Assembly (NCBI RefSeq): GCF_014651995.1 | Contig: NZ_BMXY01000003.1 | Coordinates: forward strand, 186,001-250,000 | Source: Cognatilysobacter xinjiangensis | GTDB taxonomy: Bacteria; Pseudomonadota; Gammaproteobacteria; Xanthomonadales; Xanthomonadaceae | Direction: 5' to 3' | DNA length: 64,000 nucleotides | Part shown: positions 24,900 through 35,156 of the stretch, in pieces | Layout: the number at the start of each line of letters is the position of its first letter | Position numbering within the stretch: the first letter of the stretch is position 1 | Program-made: the position numbers and the translations under genes | The notes under the pieces: generated by a model | The model's input: the letters and a program-made list of their open reading frames with translations, nothing else | Database searches by the model: none | What the model was told of the DNA's origin: nothing

Positions 24900-26071
24900 A
24901 TGGCCCTGAGCCTCAACGACATCAAGGGATGTCCGATAGACCGGCAGCGCTTCACCTGGCGCGAGCTGGTGCAGACGCCGATCAGCAAGCTGGACGATGA
25001 CGCATTCACTCGCGTGTGCATCATCCTGATGAACGGCCTGGAGTTGGAAGCCAACCGTTTCTCGCACATGTGCGCACGCATGAACCGCGACCTGCGACTT
25101 CCGCTCGCCAAGATCCGCCGCGTCGAGCAGCACCAGGCCACGGCGATCAACTGGCTGATCGGCGCCGACCACTCGCCGCTGGAAACCACCATCGCCTACG
25201 AGCAGGTGGCCATCGAGGTCACCGCGGCCGTCGCGCAGCGCGAGCCCGACGAATACCTCGCGCAGACCTATCGCTTCGGCCTGCTCGAGGACTTCGACCA
25301 CATGTATCGCTACAGCGCGATGCTCGACCGGCTGGAAGGCAAGGACGCGAACAACATCCTGCAGTGCTACACCGACATCCTCCCGGGCCGGCCGACCATC
25401 GTCGAACACCGCGATCCCGAGGACGACCTGCGCACGCCGATGGACGCGAAGATCGCGCATCCGCTGAGCAAGCTGCACGCGCTCACGATCATGTCGGCCG
25501 AGCAGCAGACCCACAATTACTACATGAACATCGGGCCGCTGTTCACCGACCCGGTGGCGCGCCTGCTGTACGCCGAGATCGCCTCGATCGAGGAGCAGCA
25601 CACCACGCAGTACGAGTCGATCATCGACCCCGACCAGACGTGGATGGAGCAGTGGCTCATGCACGAGCTGATGGAGGTCTACAACTACTACGGCTGCGTG
25701 CAGCAGGAGACCAACCCGCGCATCAAGGCCCTGTGGGAACGCTTCCTCGACTACGAGATGGGCCAGCTCTCGATGGTCATGGAGCTGTTCAAGCAGTACG
25801 AACGGCGCGATCCCGCCGAGGTGATCGGCGACACGCTGCCCGACCCGATCCCGTTCGCCAGCCAGCGTGATTTCGTGCGCGAGGTGCTCACCCGCGAGGT
25901 CGACTACCGCGCGATCGGCACGAGTACACGACCGACGGCTCGGAGAGCGAGGCCACGCTCGCCTATCGCGAGCACATGAACTCGCAGGGCTCGCCGACCG
26001 AGGCCGTGGCCGAGGGCTACGTCTACCGCCCCGGCACCGAACTGGCGCCGCCGATGCCGCGCGCCGCCTGA
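24900..26071 (+). CDS. Ferritin-like helical protein with a 3' frameshift
   Basis: From ATG 24900 the frame runs 339 codons of high-quality coding sequence, then shifts. It has two ferritin-like halves: EQVAIEV near residue 101 with LLEDFDHMYRY near 130, and SAEQQTHNYY near 200 with EIASIEEQHTTQYES near 226 and MHELMEVYNYYG near 255. These supply Glu and E-x-x-H pairs of the kind that bind di-iron. At about 25917-25921 the reading frame must change by one base: the original frame degrades into [15 protein letters not shown], while the other frame continues HEYTTDGSESEATLAYREHM and stops at 26071. The simplest cause is loss of one base (GGCC to GGC). Sequencing error or true mutation cannot be told apart. 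The function is unknown; co-transcribed with the next gene. Confidence 0.75.
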
Positions 26072-26093
26072 CGCACGAACTAAGGAGTCATCC

Positions 26094-26822
26094 ATGCAAC
26101 CCGAAGTTTCCCTGGGCAAGAACCGCACCGGCCTCAAGGCCTCGCCGCTCGATGCGGTCGAACTGCAGGACATGCACGGCTATCAGCTAGACGTCGGCCG
26201 CCCGCCGGTCACGGTGGAGGAGTTCCGTGCGTCGTACATGAGCGAGGAGAGCGTCGGCTCGATCCCGCCGCCGACCTCGGTCAAGGGCATGGTCGGCGCA
26301 ACCGCGCAGGCGCTCACCGGTCATCGCATGCACGTGCTGCTGGACAAGATCGCCGAGCGCCTGGCCTTCGAGCGCAGCGGCACGCGCCTGTACGACGCTG
26401 CGCTGCTGAAGATCGGCCAGCTCGACCGCCTGCCCGAAGGCATGACGATGGCGGCGCTGCAGGAGATCCGCGACGAGGAGGCCGCGCATTTCCGCCTGCT
26501 CGCCGACACCATCGAGCGCCTCGGCGGCGACAGCACGGCGATGACGCCCTGCGCCGACGTCACTGGCGTGCAGGGCATGGGCCTGCTGCAGGCGATGAAC
26601 GACCCGCGCACCACGCTCGCGCAGGCGCTGGACACGCTGCTGGCGGCGGAGCTGATCGACAACGCATCGTGGGAGCTTCTCATCGAGCTCGCCGAAGGCT
26701 TCGGCCGCGACGAGATCGCCGACGGGTTCCGCCACGCACTCGCGGCCGAGCAGCGCCATGAAACGCTGGTGCGCAGCTGGCTCGCGGCGGAGTTGAACAA
26801 CGTCTCGCATGTCCGTCACTGA
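26094..26822 (+). CDS. Ferritin-like di-iron-type protein
   Basis: 242 residues beginning MQPEVSLGKNRTGLKASPLD with AAGGAG upstream, 22 bp after the preceding ferritin-like gene. After an extended N-terminus of about 85 residues comes a four-helix bundle with ligands spaced as in ferritin-like domains: AFERSGTRLYD near residue 98, RDEEAAHFRLLADTIERLGG near 125 (E-x-x-H), LLAAELIDNASWELL near 182 and AAEQRHETLVRSW near 222 (E-x-x-H). It probably forms a pair or complex with its neighbour under the same sigma54 promoter. Roles in iron, peroxide or radical chemistry are possible; no enzyme activity can be assigned. Confidence 0.8.
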   Translation: MQPEVSLGKNRTGLKASPLDAVELQDMHGYQLDVGRPPVTVEEFRASYMSEESVGSIPPPTSVKGMVGATAQALTGHRMHVLLDKIAERLAFERSGTRLYDAALLKIGQLDRLPEGMTMAALQEIRDEEAAHFRLLADTIERLGGDSTAMTPCADVTGVQGMGLLQAMNDPRTTLAQALDTLLAAELIDNASWELLIELAEGFGRDEIADGFRHALAAEQRHETLVRSWLAAELNNVSHVRH

Positions 26823-26978
26823 CGAGTCGTGCACGTCGGTTAACTCTTCAGCATCCCGGTTCATCGTCACGCTGCAGCGACCGTTTTTGCACGCAGCGCT
26901 AACCGTGAATTCGGTGAACTGGACTCAAGAAGACAACGACGAAAAGACCAGGCGCCGAGGGCGGCGCTCCAGCGAAAA

Positions 26979-26998
26979 GGGCCGGCTTCGGCCGGCCC
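26979..26998. other. TTCG-capped hairpin before the microprotein gene
   Basis: GGGCCGGC, TTCG, GCCGGCCC is a perfect 8-bp stem 28 bp upstream of the ATG at 27026. On the minus strand it is followed by TTTTCGC. It may stop read-through from the ferritin-like genes or structure the leader of the microprotein mRNA. The rest of the 26823-27025 gap shows no gene. Confidence 0.45.
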
Positions 26999-27025
26999 AT
27001 CCCAAATCCCCCAGGAGACGACCGA

Positions 27026-27196
27026 ATGAGCCAGAACAACCAGAACAACGAGCGTCGCGAAGGTCAGAACAACCAGAACCAGAACGAGCGCCGCGAAGGC
27101 CAGGGCCAGCAGAACGACCAGCAGCGTCGCGAAGGCAGCTCGCAGCAGAACGAGCAGAACCGCAACAACCAGAACAACCGCGAAGAGCGTCGCTGA
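27026..27196 (+). CDS. Asn/Gln-rich 56-residue microprotein
   Basis: ATG 27026 with AGGAG at 27013-27017 opens a 57-codon frame (MSQNNQNNERREGQNNQNQN and so on) ending TGA 27194-27196. The product consists of three to four degenerate units of the type NNQN-x-ERREGQ, alternating Asn/Gln blocks with Glu-Arg-Arg. About half the residues are N or Q; there is no hydrophobic core, Cys or Lys. A proper ribosome-binding site, its own terminator and the ordered repeats support a real gene despite the small size. Such composition suggests a disordered, possibly self-associating stress protein; no function known. Confidence 0.72.
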   Translation: MSQNNQNNERREGQNNQNQNERREGQGQQNDQQRREGSSQQNEQNRNNQNNREERR

Positions 27197-27238
27197 GGAA
27201 CCCGCGGTCGCCTTCGCGACCGCTTCTCCTTTCCGGAG

Positions 27239-27271
27239 CGCCTTGGCTTGACGGCCAAGGCGTTTCTTTTT
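27239..27271 (+). terminator. Intrinsic terminator after the microprotein gene
   Basis: CGCCTTGGC (27239-27247), loop TTGACG, GCCAAGGCG (27254-27262), then TTTCTTTTT. A second 8-bp hairpin (GCGGTCGC/GCGACCGC) lies just before it, near 27204-27223. Together they isolate the microprotein transcript from the S9 peptidase gene. Confidence 0.88.
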
Positions 27272-27302
27272 CCCGTTTCCGGCAAGCCCCGTCAGAGGCG
27301 CC

Positions 27303-29231
27303 ATGGAACCCGTCACACCCGACGACGTCTACCAGCATCGCCATCTCCAGGACATCAGCGGCGTGACCGAACACGGTCGGGTCGCTTTCGTCATGTCGCG
27401 CGCCAGCAAGGCCAAGGGTGGCTATCGCTCCACCGCCTGGCTGCTCGATACGCAGTCCGATCGCCGCGCACGCCAGCTCACGTCCTCGAAGTTCAACGCG
27501 CAGTCGCTGGTGATCGACCCGACGGGCAGCCGCGTGGCCTTCGTCTCGCAACGCACGGACGACGAGAGCCCGCAGGTCTACACGATCGCGACCGACGGCG
27601 GCGAAGCGCGCGTGCTGACGAAGAGCGATAACGGCGTCTCGAGCCTCGTCGCGTGGTCGCAGGACGGCAAGCGCCTGCTCGCGCTGCAGTCTTTCAAGTG
27701 GAAGGAAGACGAGAACGACGATCCCGAATCGCAGGATCGCCCGCTGGTGGTGCGCTACCTGCCGTACAAGATGGACGGTTCGGGACCGAAGGTCGGCGAG
27801 CGCACGCGGCTGGTGTCGATCGACGCGACGTCGGGTGAGGTGACCACGCTGGTCGAAGGCGATTTCGACGTGGCCGATGCGATGTGGTCGCCCGATGGCG
27901 CGACGCTCGCGTTCGCGCGCAAGCGCAGCGGCCAGCAGCGCCACCAGGCCGACCTGTGGCTGGCCAAGGGCGACGGCAGCGATGCGCGGCAGGTCACCCG
28001 CGACCTGTATTCGGTGTCGGGCCTGCGCTTCTCCCCGGACGGCAAGAAGCTCGCGTTCGGTGCGGGTCGAATCGAAGGCGAGTCGCTGGTTGCGCTGTTC
28101 GTCTACGACGTCGACAGCGGCGAGAAGCGCGCGCCGCGGGGCGATGACCTGCAACTCGAAGGTGCGACGGTGGTCTGGCATCCCGACGGCGACCGCATCG
28201 CGACGATCGCCTCGCGCAACGGCCTGTTCGAGATCGCCGTACTGCATGTCGATAGCGGCGAGGTGACGCCGATCGAGGGCGGCCTTCGTCACGTCACCGC
28301 ACTGGCACCGAGTGGCGACGCGCTGGTGTTCGTGGCCTCCACGTTGCGCGAGCTCGACGAGGTGTTCCGCGTCGACTGGGACGGCCGCAACGAGAGGCGC
28401 CTGACGGCGTTCAACCGCAAGTGGTTCGGCCAGCGCATCCGCCCGCGCGTGAGCAAGCGCAGCTTCGAGGTCCCGGACGCGAAGGGCGGCACCGAGCGCA
28501 TCGATGCCTGGGTGATGCTGCCGCCCGACGGCGACGGTCCGTTCCCGGCGCTGGTGGATTTCCACGGCGGTCCCGAGTCGATCACGCTGATCGACTTCGC
28601 CAGCCATCTCTACTGGTATCCGCTGATCGCCAAGGGTTATGCGGTGATCGCACCGAACCCGGTCGGCTCGGGCGGCTACGGCGGCGAGTTCGCGCGCCGG
28701 CTGATCGGCCACTGGGGCGAGTACGACCTGCCGCAGGTCGAGGCGGTGCTGACGCAGCTGCGCAACGAGCGCGTGGTCGGCGAGGCGCTGGGCTGCTACG
28801 GCAAGTCCTACGGCGGCTATCTCAGCGCGTGGACCGCCGCGAACAGCGACATGTTCAAGGCGGCGGTGGTGAGCGCGCCGGTCGCGAACCTGCAGTCGCA
28901 CGGCGGCACGTCCGACACCGGCTACTACGTCACGCCGTATGCGATGGGCGCGGACCTGCACGAGTCGGCCGAGCAGTACGCGCGGCTGTCGCCGGTCGAG
29001 TACGCGGCGAAGATCGATACGGCGACGCTGTTCCTCAACGGCCAGGACGACCAACGCTGCCCGGTCGGCCAATGCGAGGAGATGTTCGCCAACGTCATCC
29101 GCGCCGGGCACCCCAACGCGATGATGGTGGTCTACCCCGGCGGCTCGCACTCGCTGGCCGGCAGCGGCAAGCCCGCGCACCGCGTCGACTACCACGACCG
29201 CGTCGTGAAATGGATCGACACGCATGTCTGA
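27303..29231 (+). CDS. S9 family prolyl-oligopeptidase-like peptidase
   Basis: 642 residues. The N-terminal two-thirds is a beta-propeller with repeated segments such as DPTGSRVAFVSQR, SPDGATLAFARK and SPDGKKLAFGAG; the C-terminal third is an alpha/beta-hydrolase. The catalytic Ser is in CYGKSYGGYLSAW near residue 500 (GxSxGG), the acid is in FLNGQDDQRCPVGQ near 580, and His is in PGGSHSLAGSGKP near 618. VDFHGGPESI provides the oxyanion region. It resembles acylaminoacyl peptidases and dipeptidyl peptidases. No signal peptide is visible, so it should be cytoplasmic. Confidence 0.93.
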   Translation: MEPVTPDDVYQHRHLQDISGVTEHGRVAFVMSRASKAKGGYRSTAWLLDTQSDRRARQLTSSKFNAQSLVIDPTGSRVAFVSQRTDDESPQVYTIATDGGEARVLTKSDNGVSSLVAWSQDGKRLLALQSFKWKEDENDDPESQDRPLVVRYLPYKMDGSGPKVGERTRLVSIDATSGEVTTLVEGDFDVADAMWSPDGATLAFARKRSGQQRHQADLWLAKGDGSDARQVTRDLYSVSGLRFSPDGKKLAFGAGRIEGESLVALFVYDVDSGEKRAPRGDDLQLEGATVVWHPDGDRIATIASRNGLFEIAVLHVDSGEVTPIEGGLRHVTALAPSGDALVFVASTLRELDEVFRVDWDGRNERRLTAFNRKWFGQRIRPRVSKRSFEVPDAKGGTERIDAWVMLPPDGDGPFPALVDFHGGPESITLIDFASHLYWYPLIAKGYAVIAPNPVGSGGYGGEFARRLIGHWGEYDLPQVEAVLTQLRNERVVGEALGCYGKSYGGYLSAWTAANSDMFKAAVVSAPVANLQSHGGTSDTGYYVTPYAMGADLHESAEQYARLSPVEYAAKIDTATLFLNGQDDQRCPVGQCEEMFANVIRAGHPNAMMVVYPGGSHSLAGSGKPAHRVDYHDRVVKWIDTHV

Positions 29232-29300
29232 CGCCGGCCTCACGGAGCGGCTGGCACCGTCATCGCCCGGCTTCCTTCCCCACCTGACACGGGTGCTTCC

Positions 29301-29837
29301 ATGAATGCGATCGAATTGCTGAAGGCCGACCACGACAAGGTGCGCGGCCTGTTTGAACAGCTGACCAACACCACCAAGCGCGCCGAGAAGACGCGTGCCG
29401 AACTCGTCGAGAAGATCCGCCTCGAACTCGACGTGCATACCCAGATCGAGGAGGAGATCTTCTATCCCGCGTTCAAGGAAGCCGTCGGCGAGTCCGAGGA
29501 CGAGGCGATGGTGTTCGAGGCGCTGGAGGAGCACCGCGCCGCCGGCGAGCTCGTGCTGCCCGACCTGCTGGAAACCGACATCACCAGCGACCGCTTCAGC
29601 GGCCGCGCGAAGGTGCTGAAGGAACTCGTCGAGCACCACGCCGAGGAAGAAGAGAAAGAGATGTTCAAGAAGGCGCGCGAGCTCTTCAGCCGCGAGCAGC
29701 TCGACGAGCTCGGCGTGCAGATGGCCGAGCGCAAGAAGCAGCTGCTGGAGATGGGCGCCGAGCAGATCGAGCTGATGAAGCGCCAGCAGGGCCAGGTCGA
29801 TTCGGAGCAGGCGCCGCCGCGCGCGTCGCTGCAGTAA
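29301..29837 (+). CDS. Hemerythrin-domain protein
   Basis: 178 residues with a hemerythrin HHE-type di-iron site: LLKADHDKVRGLFEQL near residue 10, ELDVHTQIEEEIFYP near 47, FEALEEHRAAGELV near 74 and LVEHHAEEEEKEMF near 112. The C-terminal 50 residues are charged and helical. Such proteins bind oxygen or nitric oxide, or store iron. It sits 69 bp after the S9 peptidase and convergent with the MerR regulator. A weak sigma54-like sequence upstream (29252-29266) has two mismatches and is not claimed. Confidence 0.92.
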   Translation: MNAIELLKADHDKVRGLFEQLTNTTKRAEKTRAELVEKIRLELDVHTQIEEEIFYPAFKEAVGESEDEAMVFEALEEHRAAGELVLPDLLETDITSDRFSGRAKVLKELVEHHAEEEEKEMFKKARELFSREQLDELGVQMAERKKQLLEMGAEQIELMKRQQGQVDSEQAPPRASLQ

Positions 29838-29897
29838 GTCCATCACCCGCGCTTCGACGGAACGCCCGCCCCGTGCGGGCGTTTCGCGTTTGCGGCC

Positions 29898-30806
29898 TCA
29901 GGCGGCCGCGCGCTGCGATGGCCGCCCGCGCGTGCGCGAGGCGGCGAAGCGCGCGAGTGCGTCGGGATCGAGCACCGCCTGCACGCGCGGCAGCCCGAGC
30001 GCCTCGGCGAGGTAGCGCGCATTGGCACCGCCGATCCACACCGGCAGGCCCGGCGGCAGCGCGGCGTCGAGCTCGCGCAGTTCGGCCAGCGTCGCGCGCG
30101 CCTGCTCGGGGTCGACCGAACCCAACGCGATGCCGGCGCAGTCCAGCCGCGTCGCCACGCGCGCGATTTCCGCGGCCGGTAGCTCGGTGCCGAGGTAGAG
30201 CACGGGCAGCCCGGCCTCGTGCGCCTGCAGCGCGGCGCCGAGCAGGCCGAGCTCGTGACGCTCGCCGGGCAGCGTGGCGAACAGCACGCGTGCGCGGCGC
30301 TCGCGCGGCGGCGGGTTCAGCACGGCCAGCAGGCGCATGCGCAGCAGGCTGCTGACCAGGCGCTCCTGCGCGATCGCCAGGCGCCCGTCCGACCAGCGCA
30401 GGCCCACCTCGCGCAGCAACGGCATCACCACGCGCGCCATCAGCACCGGCATCGGGAGCGTGGCGATCGCTACCGACAGGTCGCGGTCGAATTCGTCGAC
30501 GCGGTAGTCGGCGATGGCGTCGAGCATCCGGCCGGGCAGCGTCTCCACGCCGCCGTAGGCCGCCTGGCGGCCGTCGTCGAGCAGGCGCTCGAGCGCGTCG
30601 TCATCCAGGGCGGCGAGGTCGCGAATGGGATGGCCGCGGCCTGTCAGCCGGTGCAGGCGGCCGAGGCGCTCGATGGTGGCGGCGTCGTACAGGCGGCGAC
30701 CCTGCGGGTCGCGCACCGGCCGGATCGCGGCGTGGCGACGCTCCCAGGCCCGCAGCGTCTCGGGGCTCAGCCCGGTGAGGTCGGCAGCGGCCTTGATGGG
30801 GTACAT
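29898..30806 (-). CDS. MerR-type regulator with B12-binding domain (CarH/LitR-like)
   Basis: 302 residues in three parts: MerR winged helix ([21 protein letters not shown]-x-[14 protein letters not shown]), a helical B12-cap domain, and a Rossmann-type B12-binding domain. The lower-ligand His is H184 in [12 protein letters not shown]. In CarH the W-x9-EH motif and a His right after that Trp shape the light response. Here the Trp is W138 but it is followed by S139, and the EH pair reads E148-R149, so both cap-domain histidines are missing. It may bind cobalamin without the bis-His photoproduct, or sense something else. Probable autorepressor acting on TGTACA repeats in the divergent promoter region, next to a fasciclin gene. 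Confidence 0.85.
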   Translation of the reverse strand: MYPIKAAADLTGLSPETLRAWERRHAAIRPVRDPQGRRLYDAATIERLGRLHRLTGRGHPIRDLAALDDDALERLLDDGRQAAYGGVETLPGRMLDAIADYRVDEFDRDLSVAIATLPMPVLMARVVMPLLREVGLRWSDGRLAIAQERLVSSLLRMRLLAVLNPPPRERRARVLFATLPGERHELGLLGAALQAHEAGLPVLYLGTELPAAEIARVATRLDCAGIALGSVDPEQARATLAELRELDAALPPGLPVWIGGANARYLAEALGLPRVQAVLDPDALARFAASRTRGRPSQRAAA

Positions 30807-30814
30807 GGCTCGAA

Positions 30815-30860
30815 TGTACAGCCTCTGTACAAGGCTGTCTTGTACAGCCGGTTAACCGGC
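30815..30860. promoter_or_regulatory. TGTACA repeats and palindrome, likely MerR/CarH operator
   Basis: TGTACA occurs at 30815-30820, 30826-30831 and 30841-30846, the first two exactly 11 bp apart, the period of CarH direct-repeat operators. A perfect 14-bp palindrome GCCGGTTAACCGGC follows at 30847-30860. The sites sit between the regulator start (30806) and the fasciclin gene (30902), so a single operator could control both directions. Confidence 0.65.
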
Positions 30861-30901
30861 ACTGCGGAGACTGGCGGGCGTCCCTGTCCAGGAGCCTCGC
30901 C

Positions 30902-31435
30902 ATGCACACCCGCAAAGTCCCCGCGCCCCTCGCCGCGCTGACCACCGCGCTGGCGCTCGCCGTCGCCGCGCCCGTGTTCGCCGCGCAGCCGGCCGCCTCC
31001 ACCGCCGCACAGACGCAGGCCCGTGCCGACATCGTCGACACCGCCGTCGCCGCCGGCCAGTTCAAGACGCTCGCCGCCGCACTGCAGGCCGCGGGCCTGG
31101 TCGACACGCTCAAGGGCGCCGGTCCGTTCACCGTGTTCGCGCCCACCGACGCCGCGTTCGCCGCGCTGCCGGCCGGCACCGTCGAGAACCTGCTCAAGCC
31201 GGAGAACCGCGAGCAGCTCGTCGCGATCCTCACCTACCACGTAGTCCCCGGCCGCGTGACCGCGAGCCAGGTGGCCGGCATGAGCAAGGCCACCACCGTG
31301 CAGGGCGGCGACGTCGCCATCCGCGCGACGGGCGGCACCGTCAACGTCGGCGACGCGCGCGTGGTCAAGGCCGACGTGATGGCCAGCAACGGCGTCATCC
31401 ACGTCATCGACAAGGTGCTCATGCCGCCGCGCTGA
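30902..31435 (+). CDS. Secreted fasciclin (FAS1) domain protein
   Basis: 177 residues: signal peptide ([18 protein letters not shown]), then one FAS1 domain over about 40-177. The H1 motif is [17 protein letters not shown] near residue 76 and the H2 region is [15 protein letters not shown] at the end; [11 protein letters not shown] lies between. FAS1 domains mediate adhesion and matrix contacts. The gene is divergent from the CarH-like regulator and probably under its TGTACA sites, and it is followed 27 bp later by a DUF378 gene. Confidence 0.93.
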   Translation: MHTRKVPAPLAALTTALALAVAAPVFAAQPAASTAAQTQARADIVDTAVAAGQFKTLAAALQAAGLVDTLKGAGPFTVFAPTDAAFAALPAGTVENLLKPENREQLVAILTYHVVPGRVTASQVAGMSKATTVQGGDVAIRATGGTVNVGDARVVKADVMASNGVIHVIDKVLMPPR

Positions 31436-31462
31436 GCCGTCGTCCCCTAACAGGAGAACGCT

Positions 31463-31660
31463 ATGAAGGCATTGAATCTCGTGACGCTGGTGCTGGTGAT
31501 CGTCGGTGGCCTCAACTGGGGCCTGGTCGGCGCGTTCCAGTTCGACCTGGTCGCCGCGCTGTTCGGCGGGCAGTCCGCGCCGCTGGCACGCATCGTCTAC
31601 GTGCTGGTCGGCCTGTCGGCGCTGTGGCAGATCGGCTCGCTGGTGCGCCGCCCGGGCTGA
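31463..31660 (+). CDS. DUF378 small membrane protein
   Basis: 65 residues with two membrane helices: NLVTLVLVIVGGLNWGLVGA (the GGLNWGLVG turn is the DUF378/YuzA signature) and ARIVYVLVGLSALWQIG. AGGAG lies upstream of ATG 31463. It probably shares the fasciclin transcript, which ends at the terminator 31796-31832. Function unknown. Confidence 0.88.
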   Translation: MKALNLVTLVLVIVGGLNWGLVGAFQFDLVAALFGGQSAPLARIVYVLVGLSALWQIGSLVRRPG

Positions 31661-31795
31661 GCGATCGGCGGCGGACGAGGGCGCTGCTCCCGCCATCGTC
31701 CGAGGGGCGCGATCGATCGCGCGATGCCGTCGACGCAGCACGTCGGCATCCGTGCACTGGAGGGTGAACGAACACGCCGATCCGCGCTCCGGCCG

Positions 31796-31832
31796 GAGCC
31801 GCGCCTGTCATCGCAGGCGCGGCTCTTTTTTT
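31796..31832 (+). terminator. Intrinsic terminator, fasciclin-DUF378 transcript
   Basis: GAGCCGCGCCTG (31796-31807), loop TCATCG, CAGGCGCGGCTC (31814-31825), then seven T. A perfect 12-bp stem, just before the convergent mnmG stop. The 31661-31795 stretch holds no gene. Confidence 0.92.
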
Positions 31833-31841
31833 CGCGTGCGG

Positions 31842-33731
<1,890 letters not shown>

Positions 33732-34081
33732 CGATTGCTCCACATGCGACGGCGGCCTGCATGGCCCCGGCCGGGTCACGGCGGACGTCGATGGCGCGGC
33801 GCCTTGGCGGCGTCCGCGCGGCCACGGGCGCGCACGCCTGCCGACGGATCGACACCGAGCCCTCACGTCGAAACGGGAGAAGGCATCGCGGATCCCGGAA
33901 ATGCGCGCGCATTGTCGCGCAGGCACAGGCGGCGCGTGGCTGAACAGGCGACCGACGCCTGCGTCAGCGCCTGACCGCCGCGGCCGGGCATGGCCGCATT
34001 GCGTCACCTTGCGCCCGCGCGCCAGGCGCCGATCTGTGACTGCGGTCCGCCGAGCGGCCGCGGAAAGCCGTCGCCGGGCAC

Positions 34082-34097
34082 TGGCACGCTTCATGCA
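34082..34097 (+). promoter_or_regulatory. Sigma54-type promoter of a candidate small RNA
   Basis: TGGCACG (34082-34088), CTTC, ATGC (34093-34096) departs from TGGCACG-N4-TTGC at one position with correct spacing. The predicted start is near 34108. No protein gene follows on this strand for about 1 kb; instead a terminator-like hairpin lies about 80-110 bp downstream. Confidence 0.62.
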
Positions 34098-34107
34098 GCT
34101 GTTTTCC

Positions 34108-34222
34108 CTGCACCCAGCGGGGCAGGCGCATGCGTCGGCCGGTATTGGAACAGGGGCTGGCCAAGCGCCCGCGGGGAAGCACGAAGGGCCGGATGTCGGG
34201 GGACGTCCGGCCCTTCACCTTT
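34108..34222 (+). ncRNA. Candidate sigma54-dependent small RNA, about 115 nt
   Basis: The 33732-34410 gap (mnmG to the lipoprotein gene) holds no convincing protein gene but has a complete transcription unit: the sigma54-type promoter at 34082-34097, a body with a small 5' hairpin (CCTGC/GCAGG near 34107-34126), and a strong terminal hairpin, AAGGGCCGGATGTC (34184-34197), GGGG, GACGTCCGGCCCTT (34202-34215), 14 bp with one T-G pair, followed by CACCTTTT. The RNA would contain four GGA triplets, the core of CsrA/RsmA sites, but their structural context is unknown. Targets cannot be guessed. The short open frame across it (from 34130) runs through the terminator stem and is unlikely to be a gene. 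Confidence 0.5.
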
Positions 34223-34410
34223 TCAGGATGCCTCGATGCCATCCGGTCGGCGACCGGGTGCCGGCCCCGGCGAGGGGCGGAACAGGGGGGATCCGAGATT
34301 CCTCGCCGGGGTCCGACATGGCGGAAAGACGCGATCGGCCGCGGTGCGGGCGATGCGCCGCTAGCTTGACCAGCGGCGGTTGGGCCCGCAAGCCGCCGCC
34401 GTCACGGTTT

Positions 34411-34947
34411 CTAGCGTTCCTGCTGGCCGCCGTCGCGACGCGCGCGGCGGATCATCTCGCCCATCGGCGAGCCGCCGTCGCCACCGCGCGGACGAATCGC
34501 CGGCGCCGGCCGGCTGCCGCCCTCGGGGCGCGCGATCTGCGGCGGCGGGCGGCGGTTGCCGCCGTCGTCGTTGCGCGGGCGATGCGTCAGCCCGCCCGGA
34601 TTGCGCCAGGGCGCGCCATCGGGACGGTCCACGCGCGGGCGGTTGTCGCCCGGGTGATGCGGCCGCGGCACCGGGCGCGGGTAGTAGCGCGGATAGGTGT
34701 AGTAGGACGGGCCGTAGTAATACGGCGAGCCGTAGCGGCCCCAGACGGAGATGCCCGAGCGGTACGGGCCGTAGTACGGCGAGCCGTAGCCGTAGCCCGG
34801 GTACGCGCCGTGGTAGCGGTAATCGACCGACGGCGAACCGTAGTAGTAGTCGCCCTGCCCGCCGCCGCGATACCCGTAGGGCGCGGTGGTGACGCAGCCG
34901 GCGAGCAGCGTGGTCGCGGCGAGCGGTATCAGCAGCTTGCGGATCAT
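34411..34947 (-). CDS. Tyr/Gly/Pro-rich lipoprotein
   Basis: 178 residues. Lipoprotein signal MIRKLLIPLAATTLLAGC with lipobox LAGC at 15-18, then a Tyr/Gly/Pro-rich region at about 25-95 with units such as YGYGSPYYGPYRSG and YYYGPSYYTYPRYYPRP, and an Arg/Pro/Asp-rich basic tail. Composition implies a disordered, wall- or membrane-associated protein. AGGGGAAG lies upstream of ATG 34947. No family recognised; codon usage is normal for the genome. Confidence 0.75.
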   Translation of the reverse strand: MIRKLLIPLAATTLLAGCVTTAPYGYRGGGQGDYYYGSPSVDYRYHGAYPGYGYGSPYYGPYRSGISVWGRYGSPYYYGPSYYTYPRYYPRPVPRPHHPGDNRPRVDRPDGAPWRNPGGLTHRPRNDDGGNRRPPPQIARPEGGSRPAPAIRPRGGDGGSPMGEMIRRARRDGGQQER

Positions 34948-35156
34948 GGACTTCCCCTGTAGCGGTCGATGCAGCTTCGGCCGGTGGCATTGAACTACCG
35001 CTTAACTTTTCCGCTGTCGACCGCACGCCGCTGACCGGTTCAGCGCGACGGTTCAGGCAGCGCGCGACGCATCGCCCGCACACAGTGGTGCGCGCGCCCG
35101 CATTGCCGGGTGACGGGGCGCCTGCGAGCATCGCACGCCTTCGCCCGGAGCCCGAC

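Noticed and set aside
29252-29266. TGGCACC-N4-TCGC upstream of the hemerythrin gene as a sigma54 promoter
   Set aside because: Two mismatches at informative positions; too weak beside the four better matches.
34130-34369. 79-codon frame across the candidate small RNA
   Set aside because: It runs through the terminator stem and into the next gap, has no ribosome-binding site and no family features.
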